In this document: one piece after another, positions 33,703-45,676 of the stretch | Position numbering within the stretch: position 1 is the stretch's first letter | How the letters are laid out: each line of letters starts with the position of its first letter | Source: Clonostachys chloroleuca | Lineage: Eukaryota > Ascomycota > Sordariomycetes > Hypocreales > Bionectriaceae | Length of the DNA stretch: 64,000 nt | Assembly: GCA_037952775.1 (NCBI GenBank) | Contig: JBANAY010000004.1 | Coordinates: 682,001 to 746,000, forward strand | Direction: 5' to 3' | Notes under the pieces: model-generated | Seen by the model: only the letters and a program-made list of their open reading frames with translations | Databases searched by the model: none | What the model was told of the DNA's origin: nothing | Translations under genes and position numbers: made by a program

Positions 33703-35523
33703 GTTGATGTTCTGTGAACCATAAAACGGAATAAAACCCGTCAGCCCGGAGCTTCAATCGTTTCATCACAGGATCAGTGCCCTGGGGTTGGATTCATTCG
33801 GCTTCAGGCCAGTGCGACAACACCCTCAGACAGACGCAGCCTTGAAATCAATATCAATACTGCATTGAGACGCGTCAATGCCTGTTAAGCTGGGGCTCCA
33901 TATCAAAGTCCAAAAAGGGTTAGCCGTTGCAGACAGGAGATGACTAAGCCGCCATTTGGAACAGCACCGCGAATCGGAGGCGTAACGGTTCGGATGTACA
34001 CATTCGTACGTTCCTACGTGGAAGGGCTAAAGGAGGTTCGGCGTGCACAGTGCCGACCCACAATTACCACCCATGAAGTCGGTCACGTCAACGACTTGCA
34101 GCCCACCATGCACCCCAGCACACAATACGACAGCTGCACACTGCCGCCACGCTGTGATATTGATGTCACCTGAGGGGTCCAGCTGCATGTTTGAAGAAAC
34201 AGGAGATGTGGACCATCTCTTTGTCGCCCCTGCAAGGTTTATCTGGTGATCAGAGGTCACTGACGAGACGGGAGAATGCCTGAAAGAGTATGTTCTGTAC
34301 CAGAATGGCGGGCGATCAAATTAGTATTAAAAAACTTTTTCTAGCGTGTGTGAGTGGCGACATTGGAAGAAACCAGCCCTAAGCGGACGGAACAAGGTGA
34401 CGAAAACGACCTTCGCCGTAGTGCCCTCTCGTGTCGATTAGCTTCGGAAAGGGTTGGAACGCCTCGGGGCAGCCACGAGAGAGGAATCTGGCTGGCCCGT
34501 CGCCGTTAGATGGGCGCCGGTTTGACATGCCCTGGTTGTACTTGGATGCAACAATAGAGACAGCCATCTTTGACAGCGTTGCCACATGCACGAAGAGGAC
34601 GGAGATGGCCAGTCAGAGAAGTATCGCATAATGATTCAGTACAGTGCCGAGTCGCACTGGCGTGGACCCTGAATGCGTGCGGCTGCATAGCTCAGGTCAA
34701 TGGATCCCGATCATACCTCCATGGATACAATTTGCGTTGCAAAGGCTACGACGTGGTAGGGGATAACCAGCAGATTAAGGCATGTCCATTACAAATAGCA
34801 ACAAGTCCAACGAGGCGTGGGCCAATGAGCGACGGCGTCTCGCTTACATTCGGACGCTTTAGCGGGCCAGACTAAGGTAGTTGCAGGCTCTGGGACAGAA
34901 CCATGAAAGCCTGCAGCCATGCAGCAGCAGGGCCTGGGTGAACCCCCACCCACCCCGCTGGGTTTGTCTGCTACGCTGGGACTGACCCTCGACCATCGAG
35001 CGCCTAAAGCCCCCAAAACTGCCACTACAAACTCGAGCTGCAGCTGCGCCATTTTCTCGGTGTCCCTCGGCCATATCAACCTAACATACCTGCCGCCCCA
35101 CTGTGCTCACTAATTGCCCTCTCCATCCATCCACGTCCGGTGCAGCAGCCACGACTGGTCTAAAGAAAACCCGCAGGAGACCAACCAACCTGTTCTCGCT
35201 TGTCCTTCATCATCGATTTCACGCCCGGCGAACCCACGATTGATTCGAACGCCGATTCTACCACCAGTTCTGCGGCCACGACATCGCAGCATCCAGAAAA
35301 ACCAGTCCAGACACACCATCAGTTTTGCGGCATCGAGGACTGCAAGCAGCCCGCACCGCACCGAAAGCACGCCGGTCGCTCATTATTACATCGGATTGGT
35401 TGCAATCAACTCCTTCCCCATACCAACAACAACAACCACCACCGCTGGCCCTTCCAGTGCCAAAAATTTGATCGCCATTCTGCCGTCTGAAATACTCGAT
35501 TTCTTTCTTCCGATCGAGTCACA
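33703..35523. other. divergent intergenic region, CENP-N and CYS3
   Basis: The region carries the promoters of the kinetochore gene (minus) and the CYS3-like gene (plus). It includes ACGCGT at 33870-33875. From ~35100 it is the probable 5' leader of the CYS3-like gene, which contains open frames in several phases but no ATG frame with known similarity. Confidence 0.55.
33870..33875. promoter_or_regulatory. ACGCGT (MCB) box upstream of CENP-N gene
   Basis: A perfect ACGCGT lies 168 bp upstream of the start of the kinetochore gene, compatible with cell-cycle control. About 15 such hexamers are expected by chance in 64 kb, so one site alone is weak evidence. Confidence 0.3.
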
Positions 35524-36936
35524 ATGTCGAGCTACAACGGCGGCCGAAGGGGCGTGAACATCTCGCAGTACCTGCGGGACCTCAACACCATCAGCCCTCA
35601 AGAGTCCAACGGCGACGACAACTTCAGCATGGGCGGCGAGGAGCTCACGCTTTTCACCAACACTGAATTCTACGACTTTGATTCTGGCCAGCAAACCGAC
35701 TTCCAAGCACCCCCCGTCAAGGTCGACACCACCGTTGCGAGCAGCTCCGCTCCCTCGATTGCCGAGGACCCAACCTCTGCCTCAGTCACGGGCGACATGT
35801 CTTCCATTGATTTCGTGCACGGTACGTAACAATCTATTTTCATTCCTCTACCATTTGCGAAGCACTTCCCAATTTCCTATTTGATTTTCCTTACGTTTGG
35901 TTGCATTTTGCAAACGGCTCTATTTCGCTTCACCCCTCTATTGCGCCATCGGCTCTAGGGTCTTAGCAAGGCTGCAAAATCACTACCACAAACAGGCAGG
36001 ATTTGAGACCTGCCCATCACTTGATACGCTCCTTTCACAACCCTGCTCCCTTTTCCCAGCGGCAAGCCAATCCGGGCAAACGGTGTGCCAAATCACCTGG
36101 ACCGTCGCCTCTGGGCACTTTTGGTGGTTGTATCTGGGTGGGGCCACATCTGCACTCTCACTGGTGCATCAAAGTGGGCTTACAAATGGCGTACTATGGC
36201 GCAATTTCTCGTGATCTCTCCTAATCGCCCGAAAGGCAGTTGAGAACATGAAGTTCAGCACACGGTTTCCCGCTTGGCCTCGGTGGGGGAGGCTTTTATT
36301 CCCCATCATGGTCTATTACTCAATTCACCGCCTACCTTGCCGTTCAATTCTCGTCGTTCAATTCCAGCCATCGCGTTGCAGCCGCTGATATCATATTGTT
36401 TAGGAGATTTCAACTTTGCGGATTTCAACGGCAGCTACCAGGCGCCATCCATGAACAACTTCGCCCCAGAGAGTTCCCACAATTTCCCACCCCTCCAGCC
36501 CAACCACGGCTCGGTTTACCGTAACCAAGTTCCCACCGCTCAGCACGGCTCATATTCGCATGCGTCTGCTCCTCGGGCGACGGAGAAGCGCAAGGATGAG
36601 GCCTCCAGTGCCCCTAGCAGGCCTGTTTCCCTTGAGGAGGCCTCGAGGGTAGCTGCTGAGGAAGATAAGCGAAGGCGTAACACAGCCGCCAGCGCGCGAT
36701 TCCGCATCAAGAAGAAGCAGCGAGAGCAGGCCCTTGAGAAATCAGCCAAGGAGATGACCGACAAGGTCACTGCTCTGGAGAGCAAGGTTTCCCAGCTCGA
36801 GACCGAGAACAAGTGGCTAAAGAACCTCCTCGTTGACAAGAACGGAGGCGGCGAGGACATTTCCAGTCTATGGAAGGAATTCACAAAACATGCCAGCAAG
36901 TTGTCAAAGCCCGACGCCTCTAGAGAGGAGCGGTGA
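35524..36936 (+). CDS. cys-3: CYS3/MetR-like bZIP sulfur regulator
   Basis: This is a bZIP transcription factor resembling Neurospora CYS3 and Aspergillus MetR, which turn on sulfur-acquisition genes when sulfur is limiting. There are two exons, 35524..35821 and 36404..36936. The 582-bp intron (35822-36403) is about ten times longer than most introns in this window. The product is 276 residues. The N-terminus is acidic and Ser/Thr-rich (residues 1-100), as for an activation domain. The basic region DKRRRNTAASARFRIKKKQ (residues 187-205) is nearly the CYS3 sequence, and the zipper runs to ~245 (ALESKVSQLETENKWLKNLL). The splice joins FVHG to DFNFADFNG. An in-frame ATG at 36274 inside the intron could give a shorter form that keeps the whole bZIP. 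CYS3 is known to autoregulate in Neurospora; I did not find a clear site for that here. Confidence 0.9.
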
Positions 36937-37331
36937 TATCCGGCCACACCAACTTGAGCTCTCTTGTTCTCAAGTAGAGTTCCCTGACCATGATTCTGCA
37001 TCCCGCAAAGAGATAATGGAGGGGGGCGTTCCGTGAAAGTGGCGTTTGTTTATTGTGAATTTGTTTCGGTCCGCAAAGGACAGCTCTGCAGGCAGCCTGA
37101 CTGCCTGCTCTGGCGGTTTCCTTGGCGGACCCAGGATGGGTTGGGCGGCAGCATTGGATATACACGGCTACTAAGCTACGAATGAGGGTTGGAGGGGTTG
37201 GAGGGGATATCCCATTTGCAATTTTACGCTTATAAATGATAAATGCTTTATATATGTTCTGATTTCTATTCATGCAATTATATCCCTCCTCACTCACTCA
37301 TACTCAATATTTCACCGCCGTGCCGTGATTA
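36937..37331. other. intergenic between convergent genes
   Basis: This separates the convergent cys-3-like gene and the small mitochondrial-looking gene and should hold both 3' UTRs. AT content rises near 37210-37280. No gene was seen. Confidence 0.6.
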
Positions 37332-37766
37332 TTAATTGGAGGTGGAGCTCGAGCCCTGCCCTCCCACCTTCTCCTGCTCTTGCTCCCTCTGCCGTCTCTT
37401 CTGAAGCTCCTCGAGCCGCTGCTTGTTCCGCCTACCCAGGATCCTGAGCGTGTTCTTCTGCTCCGCCTTGGTCATCTCGGCCCAGTTGGTCAGCCGGCCC
37501 ACGCTCCCGTCGTGGTTGACGACAAGCGGGCCCATCTGATCCAGCTTCACCGTCGTCCCGTCCCCCGACACGTCGAGCGTGATGGGCTCCCCCTCACCCG
37601 GGGCGGGCAGCGACGCCGGCGAGCTCAGCGCCGTGTTGACGTCCATCGTCGCGCCGGGCCTGCCGTTGTGGTTGGCTCGGGCGGCTGTCCAGGAGGGTAG
37701 CAGCAGGGTCGCGCGGGGGAGGAGGGGCCGCAGTGCTGGGCGCAGGCGGAGGAGTGACGATGCCAT
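37332..37766 (-). CDS. Small conserved, probably mitochondrial protein
   Basis: This single-exon gene encodes 144 residues. The first ~33 residues are rich in Arg, Leu, Ala and Pro, with no acidic residue, as in a mitochondrial presequence (MASSLLRLRPALRPLLPRAT). Residues ~76-118 form a compact block that I recognise only as a recurrent unassigned fungal motif: LDQMGPLVVNHDGSVGRLTN, then a helix ending NTLRILGRRNKQRL. The tail is rich in Glu, Gln, Lys and Arg and ends in Ser/Asn. The gene is convergent with the cys-3-like gene. The function is unknown and I assign none. Confidence 0.75.
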   Translation of the reverse strand: MASSLLRLRPALRPLLPRATLLLPSWTAARANHNGRPGATMDVNTALSSPASLPAPGEGEPITLDVSGDGTTVKLDQMGPLVVNHDGSVGRLTNWAEMTKAEQKNTLRILGRRNKQRLEELQKRRQREQEQEKVGGQGSSSTSN

Positions 37767-38976
37767 GATTTGGAGGTTTGTTTGCTGGTGGATGAATCGG
37801 GGTTGGTGTTGGGATGAAGTCGAAATTTTCTGTTGTTCCCCCCTCCCTGGTAGGTTTTTTTTTCCCCGTTGGAGGCTTGTTTTCTGGGGACCGGGAGTGG
37901 AGCTTGAAGCTATGGGGAAGAGGTCCGGTCCGAGAAACCCCAGATGGGATGATAAGATCGATCAAGCACGACACTGGCCCCCGAATTCACGACATATGAA
38001 CTCATCGTCTCATCTTAAGAAACTTAAATAAAATTCTCTGCATTGCGCGATTGTAGGCTACCTGGCGTTTCCGCCGCGGTCCGCACCGCACCGCCCGCAC
38101 TGGAAGTCCCCGGCTGACTTTTGCAGGAGAACATGCTCCTCAGCTTCGGCCTCAGAGGTCCCGGAGGACCTCAACAGAAGGCATTGCTCCTGGGTTCCGG
38201 CCTCTACGCTATCTGAACCCGCGCCCCCGATCCGGCGAGTCCAATCTGATAAGGCAGTCTCCTTGCAGTTAGTGCTGATGTGCTGTTCAATCTTCCCTTG
38301 CCCTGGCTCCGCCTTAGCCAGTTGGGGGTCCTTGTCATATATCACAGCCGTGACACGCACGTGAGGCTTCAATAGGCCACAAACCGCTGGCCCTGTTGCG
38401 GGGTTGATGTGCCACCTCGTTCACCCCACATTGATTCTTCCTCCGAGGTGCATCGGGAGCGGCATCGGAGGCATGTAGACAGTTTCGCATGGGGGCACAA
38501 AGACAGGGTGCCGTGGGGTGTTGTAAGCATACATGGCGCGAGACCCGGCATGCCAAAATGGATTGCTCGCAGATTATGTCCTTGGCCCTGTCAAGTCTTA
38601 TCTCACGAATAGGTGGGTTGCAATATCCCACCCAGATAGCGGAGAAGCGATCATTAAATCCCCATAAAGCAATAACATCGTTGAGCTCGTTCTAGTGTAA
38701 TTTCATTGGTCATTAAGATTCCCCAGACTCAAAGTGTCTGGTCCGTCTGCTTGGGCACCCATGGTAGGATACCACACCCCCTCTTTGAACTCTAGCATAC
38801 CATCCAACCGGTTGTACTTCGCACGGCGGCGAGTTGATCTGCCCAATATTCGTAACCAAAGATTGCCAAATCTAAAATGTTCCCGTGATGACCTTGGTCT
38901 AATAAAGAAGTCCATTTGTGTGGCCTCATTGTGCGTTGGTTTATGCGGCGCGGCGGTGCCTGGGCATACATGTTAG
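37767..38976. other. intergenic
   Basis: This 1.2-kb stretch holds the promoter of the small mitochondrial-looking gene (left) and the 3' flank of the aminotransferase gene (right). Short frames near 38335-38630 overlap on both strands and have no recognisable content. Confidence 0.55.
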
Positions 38977-41050
38977 CTAGGAGGAACAATCAAAGTGTGG
39001 GACTGTATTTCTCAGTGCATACTTGTTCACAACGCGCTCGATGGCATCTAGTCCCATCTCGAGGACCTCGATTCTGGGGCCGTACGAGAAACGCACGAAG
39101 TGGTGGCAGGGACTGTCGAAGAGATCACGACGGCGTGATGGGTTGAGATCGAAGAAGATACCAGGGACGACAATGACCTTCTCTTCCAAGCATGCCTGGA
39201 AGAAGTTCAGGCCGTCAGAGATGGGGCCGGGAAGACCCTCCAGGTTCAGCCAGAGGTAGAAGGTGGAGTCAGGGACGTATTTGATAACGAAACCCATCTC
39301 CCGGAGACGTCGGACGACGAGATCACGCTTGTACTATTGGATTGTTAGCCAATCAACTGCATAGGCCTTGCTGGGGTTGGGTTAATTACGCGGAAGTGAG
39401 TCTGGAGAGCAATCATTTCCTTCGTGACGAGGTCGGGCTTGAGCATGGGGACAGCAGCCTCCTGGAAGGGATGGGCGGCACCACCATCCAGATAACTACC
39501 GCAGGAACCGATACTGAAGGGAATTTAGTAATTAGGGGGGAGAGTTCTACAATTGGGGACACTAGGTCTAACATACGCGGCAATATATTCTAACGAGCAT
39601 AATTATATCAGCAATTTCATCCTTGTAAATAATGTCGGGCGTTGAGGGATGATGAATTTGTTGGAACTTACCCTTGGGACCAACGATCCATGCGATTCTC
39701 CATCCAGGAAGACGGAATCGCTTGGTGAGACCATCAATAATGAGAACATCGTCCTCGTTGACATCCTCGACGTTCTCAGCAGCGGAGATGGTGGTTCCAT
39801 CGCAGTTGCTTGTGTAGTTGTAACCAGAGTAGAACTCATCGCTGATCAGGGTGGCGCGGCCACGGCAGATATCTTGGATCTCAGCCAGTTCGGGGTTGGC
39901 AACGACTCGGCCGGTAGGGTTACGGGGGTTGGAGGTCAGGATGACTGAAGTACCACGGGCAATTTCTTCGGCGATCTTGTCGGGGTGGTGAATGTGGTAG
40001 CCATCCTCCTCGGAGAGAGGCACAGGAATGGCGGCAAACTATAGATGCGGCCAGTGTTAGAATCCAATCAAACGCGCCGCGTATTCAGTTGGGGGAAAAG
40101 AACAAGCTTACGTTCTTGAAGAGACTCAGCATTTCATTGTAGGCAGTGTAGTCGGGCAAGAAGAAACTCAGGTACGAGTTGCCCAGAACAGCAGCGATAC
40201 GGATCAGACCGGCGCGACCACCAGGGACGATGGCCACATTCTCCCAGGTGTATAAGCTGTCCTTGCCCTGGCGATGGTGCTCATTGTAAAGGTTGGCGAC
40301 AGCTTCTCGGAGGGGCTTGATACCGGCGGTGGGACCGTACTCTCGGCCGGCCATGGAGATGTCGATGGTCTTGGGGCGCTCGAAGCAGCCGGCGATCTCA
40401 TCTTCGACCTCAGGGGCACCCTGACCCAGGTTGGCCCAGCTGTCGGGGTCCTCGAGGAAGCCATACTCGGAGGCGCGCTCCGTGCACCAGACGACACCGG
40501 TCGAGGATCGGCTGGCATCGAGACCGGCGTGGGGCATGTGGCCCTCGTGGGCATTGCGGAACTGTCGATGAACCTTGGACTGGATTTCTGTAGGTGCCGA
40601 ATTCCGTCAGTCAGCGCTTGCTTCAGTGGCTTGCATGCTTAGGTAGATAGATCCGTGCTGCATAGGTAGGATTTGGTGGGGGGCGGGAAGAGGAGGGGGA
40701 CGTCAGAGTTGGTGGGGGGGGAAGGGATTGAAGAAGTCGGTGAAGGTGTCTCAACTGGGCATTTGCTTGCGATTGAAGTCAAGTCGAGTTGACTTGAAAA
40801 TGTCTTGAATCGTTGTTGCAGAGCCCAGCGAAATGGTAATTTTTTTTTTTTTTTGGGCAGGCGCCACCCCAGAGAGCTGTGCGACCAGGTGGGCGCGCAA
40901 CTATGATGCAAGTGCAGCTGCAGGGAGGCAATCTAGAGCTGGAAACTCACCATTCAGACCAGGCTCAGCAGTGAAGCTGCCCCGTCGAATGACAGGCTTG
41001 GGGACGCCAGTATGGCGGTTGATGGAGAATTTGCGTCCGCTGAACGCCAT
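38977..41050 (-). CDS. PLP-dependent class I/II aminotransferase
   Basis: This is a fold-type I aminotransferase of the aspartate/aromatic/ACC-synthase-like superfamily. There are six exons: 41050..40951, 40587..40112, 40038..39672, 39589..39577 (13 bp), 39513..39390 and 39333..38977. The product is 478 residues. The first intron is 363 bp and contains a T15 run; the others are 56-82 bp. Visible motifs are GREYGPTAGIKPLREAVANL near the cofactor phosphate site, SNPRNPTGRVV (the usual NPxNPTG), SDEFYSGYNY, and GLTKRFRLPGWR with the Schiff-base Lys298. The C-terminal domain ends with HFVRFSYGPRIEVLEMGLDAI, holding the substrate-carboxylate Arg. Without the 13-bp exon the frame is lost between Lys298 and the C-terminal domain. 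The amino-group donor cannot be predicted. Confidence 0.9.
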
Positions 41051-44000
41051 GACGACAGAGGGTGGGTTGTGGTATGCGTATAGTAGCTTAGAATAAGGTC
41101 TGGGCCAGCGAGTGTCTCATTCACCAGCGGGCAGGCTATGGGGAAGGACGGGGGAGGGCAGATGCAAAGAAGAGTGGAGGGGAAAAGGCCAACGGGCAAG
41201 GAGGTTTTTATCTGGATGGAGTTGGGCTGGGTTGGGTTGGTGGAGGAACATGGAATATTTAAAGATGGCCATCCTCTGAGGCCCTACTGAGGAAGTACGT
41301 ACAATGGGGAAGACTGGGTCTGGAGCTAGGTCATCGAGCTACAGGACAGGTACATTGCTGGGTACAAGATCCCGAGAGGCTTTTCAAGCAAGTATTCGTG
41401 AGATGAGAGATGGCCAGAGGCAATTAACCCTGGGACGCATCCAGATTCCGTCGAATGGCAGACACGCATAGTAGCGACGTCAGCCAGATCGAGGCCCAGA
41501 ACAACACAAAAAGTAAAGACACGTACAGCTCAGGTAGCAGGATTGCGAGCTGCAGCCCTGCAAATGGCCCTACCGCTGGAGCAGAAGTACTCTGGACTCG
41601 GCGGGCGACTGCAACAGTAGCAGCAATGGCCATCTTACAGCATCTCGCGAGGTAGCTCTACCTCGCATGCACGAGAGCAAACAAGTGAGGTGGTGCTGGG
41701 TCCCTGTCTGCTACTAGGACAAAACCAGAGGGCGGGATGCTGCTGTCCAAAGGATCCTCGCACAATTCGTGACTATCAACTCAGCTCGGGATTCCGGCAC
41801 GGACCAGGGTCCAAACAACGACGACGTCGAGTGTCGGCAGCTCCGTGGCTTGCTTTGGTGCACACGCACAGCTTTTGAGACGTCTGTCTGGGGGATGAGG
41901 GTGAGCTACATCAGAGCTACCCAAAACGGGAAGCCTGCTTGGCTCGATGATAATTTATATGCAATGGCAATGCAGGGTGTGACCCCCCATGTATCCAGGC
42001 CTGCCCGGCCCCATCGCCGCTCACATCACCTCGATTGGGCTCGATGGGCCCGTCGTGTGTCTCTGGAGGGAATCTCAGTAGAAACGAGAAGTGGCCGTTC
42101 TTGGGGCCGTCTGCGAGGAATTCTCGCTGCTACACACAGCCGTCGGGCGTCTTTGTACTAGGATGGCCGATAAACGGCATGCAGGTTCCCAGTACGGATC
42201 GCCTGTACCTGCATGTCCCTGATAATACTACCGCCATACTTTTCCGTGCATTGAGAACTGAATAGGAGCCAGCCATTCGTTCAATAGTGTTAGCATTAGG
42301 CATGAATTGAAACACTATATTCGAGCGACTCCGGAACCAGAAGCTCGTAACATGCAAGCCACAGCATGGCTGACAAAAGCAACGTTCGTGTTTGGCGGCC
42401 TCTGGTGCCGTTGATAGTAGAAGATACTCGCCATGGTCCAGGGATCTGCAGCAGCTTCACTTGTCCATCTACATGCCCAGCAGTTGGGCATCTACCGGCG
42501 TGCCGCTCCCGTTTGCAATGTTTCACCATGCCGTGCTCAGATACATCAACAAGACCTGCTCTCTACTTACACCCAGCGAAATGGCTCCCGCCGCTAGTTA
42601 TGCGCCTCATCACCGACTGAAACGGGGCCCTGATCGCCATAGTCGGTCAGCTCAGCAGTAGCTTCAGCCTTTGTTGGGCGCTCATAAGTCAGAGCGTACA
42701 TGCTGGTAATCTCACGCTTCAGGGGCAAGGCTGCTCTCGCTTGAGCCTTTTTCTTAATTCTCTCACCCTCAATAGCAAAGTTTCCGGTGCTGGAATGGCA
42801 CCGGGCAGCCATTTACTTTGAATCTAGGGCCCAATCATTTAAAGCAACTGGAGCCATGGCTGTGGGCCGCGGTCAAGTTCCGGGGACTGGCTCCATCTCG
42901 CCCGGCCCCTTTCCCTGCTGAGCCAATCTGCTGTTACACTGCTTGTCTGCCTTGAAATTGCCTGCCTCTGCCTCTGCTCCTTCGATCTTCTCCAGACTCT
43001 GCCTGCAGCCCACGTACCGTATACCTTCCAGCCCGATGTCCGACCTTGATGCCCAAGGGACTGCACAGCCTGGTCGCTGGAGGTATAAGAACTTGGCCAT
43101 CCTCCCTCCATCCAATATCATGGAGACGGATCCTTGCTCAATGGAAAACCCTCCCTTTAAAGGACCACGCTCCGGGATGGCCCGGCCCAGTCGCTCATCA
43201 CCTACTCCCAAACAGGCAAGGCCATGGATACAGTCTGGTGATTTGCTTCATGTTTGTCTGGGTCAAGTCTACTATTGCATCAACACGATTGCAGCATTGA
43301 TACCATGCACGGCCCGATGCTTCCAACCCGTTGCCTCTGGGGGGAAGCATCGTGGTTGCGCGTGTTTACACAAACACAAATGCATGCGCCTCACAATGAT
43401 ACCCCCTACATGACTCGACCGACAGAACCAACAACATGCGCACTCTGACAGTCTCCTGATTTCCTGGAGCCTGGACTATCCCCCCCGCGTCGAGGGATAG
43501 CAAGTTCTCAATTGGCTTACCCGCGTACGTGAGCCGGCTTATCTTTGGTGTCGCAAGTAAACAAGAACATTGCCCCGGCACACGGCCGAAACAAACGGAG
43601 AGTATCCCCATCTCGTATTTGCAGGCGAGGCAGCGTTCCGTAGCATGTGCTCAAGTTCGATATCAGATGTATGCGTTCCGCGGACTGGTGACTTGGACCC
43701 TGACACCACGCGATTTTCTGGACCCAAGGTCAGGGAACTCCCCCGTTGTGGACGCAGAAGCCAGGCTGGCGTTGTTCTAGAATCCCGGGAACTCTGTTCA
43801 AAAAGTCTGTGTAGATGACGATGTCAGGACACCATCTATGCATGCACGTGCAGTCCGTGCCATGCGGCGTGCTATGCCCTTCGGTAAGCGGTATGGAGGC
43901 TTTTTGGCCACCAACATTGGCTACAATTGTGCCGGGCGAAGCATTAAAAAACTAAGCTGTGACACCTGACAATCGTACAGTCAGAGTTCACAAAGTTGGC

Positions 44001-44557
44001 GGAGTATGTTGGGAGTAACTGACACCAGGCGGCTCTGATCAATGGCAGTCAGCCGCCAAGACAGCCTTGGGGAACCCGCATGATGAAAAGGTACCTGTTC
44101 ATTAGCGCCAAATCTTGTGGTGTGGCAAGTACCGTACAAAGAGAGCGGAAACCTACAGGGCTTAGCGCGGCAGCACGGCCACACCAAGCCCCTGCTGAAA
44201 CTCCAATGGTTCATCCACGAGGCTGTGCGATGAAAGCCTAAGGCAAGTTCCTGACATGCAAGACACTCCTCAAGGCATGCCTTGTTCACTGAGCCTCACA
44301 AGGCTGCCACGAGATCTATTGGAAACTCCATATCCAATCTAACAGCATGTTAAATGAGATAATATAAAGAACCGCTCGACGGCCGGGTAGATGCACAAAC
44401 ATAGCAAGCCGATCAAAAGAAAGAAGCACAACACACCTGCAAACACCCGTATCTGAATCACCGGGCGTAGGAACTCTTTATTAGCACAAAGCCTCCAAAC
44501 AAAGGCCAGTTAATTAGCCAAAGTCTAACTCGATCTCTGCTTCCATAAATTTCCACG
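41051..44557. other. 3.5-kb gene-poor stretch
   Basis: The left ~300 bp is the aminotransferase promoter and the right ~200 bp the leader of the vWA gene. A 69-codon minus-strand frame at 41424-41633 encodes one or two hydrophobic segments (LQLAILLPELYVSLLFVLFW) and could be a small membrane protein, but nothing else supports it. A 72-codon minus frame at 42594-42812 is similarly unsupported. No tRNA or transposon was seen. Confidence 0.5.
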
Positions 44558-45676
44558 ATGGCCTCCGTCTACCCCAATTATTCTCGCTCGCAATGCCACT
44601 ACCAAGTTTTTACTCCCCCAGCAACACCACCTTACGAGTGTCGATACCAGAGCAACAATCCCTTCAGAATTCCTCAACCAACCCCCAAGATGTCGTTTTT
44701 CGGATCCATCAAGGGAAAGTTCTCGAAGAAGACCTCCAACAACCCCTTCTTCCAGGATTCTAAGGATACTCGTAAGTACTTCCCTGAATTGCTCTCAACC
44801 CGCCTTTTCCTAACTTTGATCTCCGGGAATAGCTTCAGATCCGCCTCCAGCATACACCCAGGATGATGCACCTGTCGCTCAGGCATCTTCTGCTCTCAAC
44901 GTTCCTCGCGCCCCTTCTGCAGCCTCAAGTAGGGCGAGTAGGATCAGCAGGGACATGGTCACGAATGACGATGACCCGTATGCTTTCCTTACCTCCTTCG
45001 ATACAATCTTCCTCATCGACGACTCGTATTCCATGACGGGTTCAAGGTGGGAGCAGGTCCGACAGGTTCTCAAGAACATCGTCCCCATCTGCACCAAGCG
45101 GGACAAGGACGGCATCGACCTCTACTTCATCAACCACAGGTCCAACAACACGGGAGACGCCAGCGAGGGCAAGGCCGATGGCGGCTACTACAACATCTCC
45201 AACCCGGACACCGTCACCAAGATCTTCAACGGCACCCGCCCCTCCGGATCCACCCCCACGGGCGGGCGCCTCAGGAGCATCCTGAAGCCCTACCTCGCCA
45301 AGCTCGATGCGTCCGGGGACCCTGAGTCCGTGAAGCCCATCAACATCATCGTAATCACCGACGGGGTACCCACCGACGACCCGGAGAGCGTCATCGTCCA
45401 GGCCGCCAGGAAGCTCGACGACATGGACGCCCCCTGTACCAGGCCGGTATCCAGTTCTTCCAGGTCGGCAGTGAGGCCTCCGCTAGTAAGTCCCTCAAGG
45501 AGCTCGATGACGACCTCGTCAAGCAGGGCGTCCGCGACATGGTGGACACCTGCTCGTGGAAAGCCGACGGCGCAAAGGGAGCCGCCAGGGGAGAACTCTC
45601 TGCACCCCAGATCCTCAAGGCCGTTCTTGGAGCCGTGGTGCGCAAGATTGACCGGGCTTCCACCCCACCCGTATGA
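44558..45676 (+). CDS. vWA-domain protein, frameshifted
   Basis: This is an intracellular fungal protein with a von Willebrand factor A domain. There are two exons, 44558..44771 and 44833..45676, with a 61-bp intron. With the frame restored the product is 352 residues. The metal-ion-dependent adhesion site is visible: LIDDSYSM (residues 132-139, DxSxS) and later VITDGVPTDDP. Before it lies a Pro/Ser-rich segment with DPPPAYTQDD. The frame breaks at the C5 run 45430-45434. Upstream the protein reads KLDDMDAP; one extra C gives LYQAGIQFFQVGSEA and then a conserved-looking helical end terminating at 45674-45676. Without it, an unrelated Ser/Arg-rich tail is read. The start at 44558 adds a 44-residue leader before an internal ATG (MSFFGSIKGKFSKK, 44690), which is an equally good start. 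The partner is unknown. Confidence 0.82.

Noticed and set aside
41424..41633. 69-codon minus-strand frame with hydrophobic segments
   Set aside because: It could be a small membrane protein, but there is no second line of evidence; noted only in the intergenic entry.
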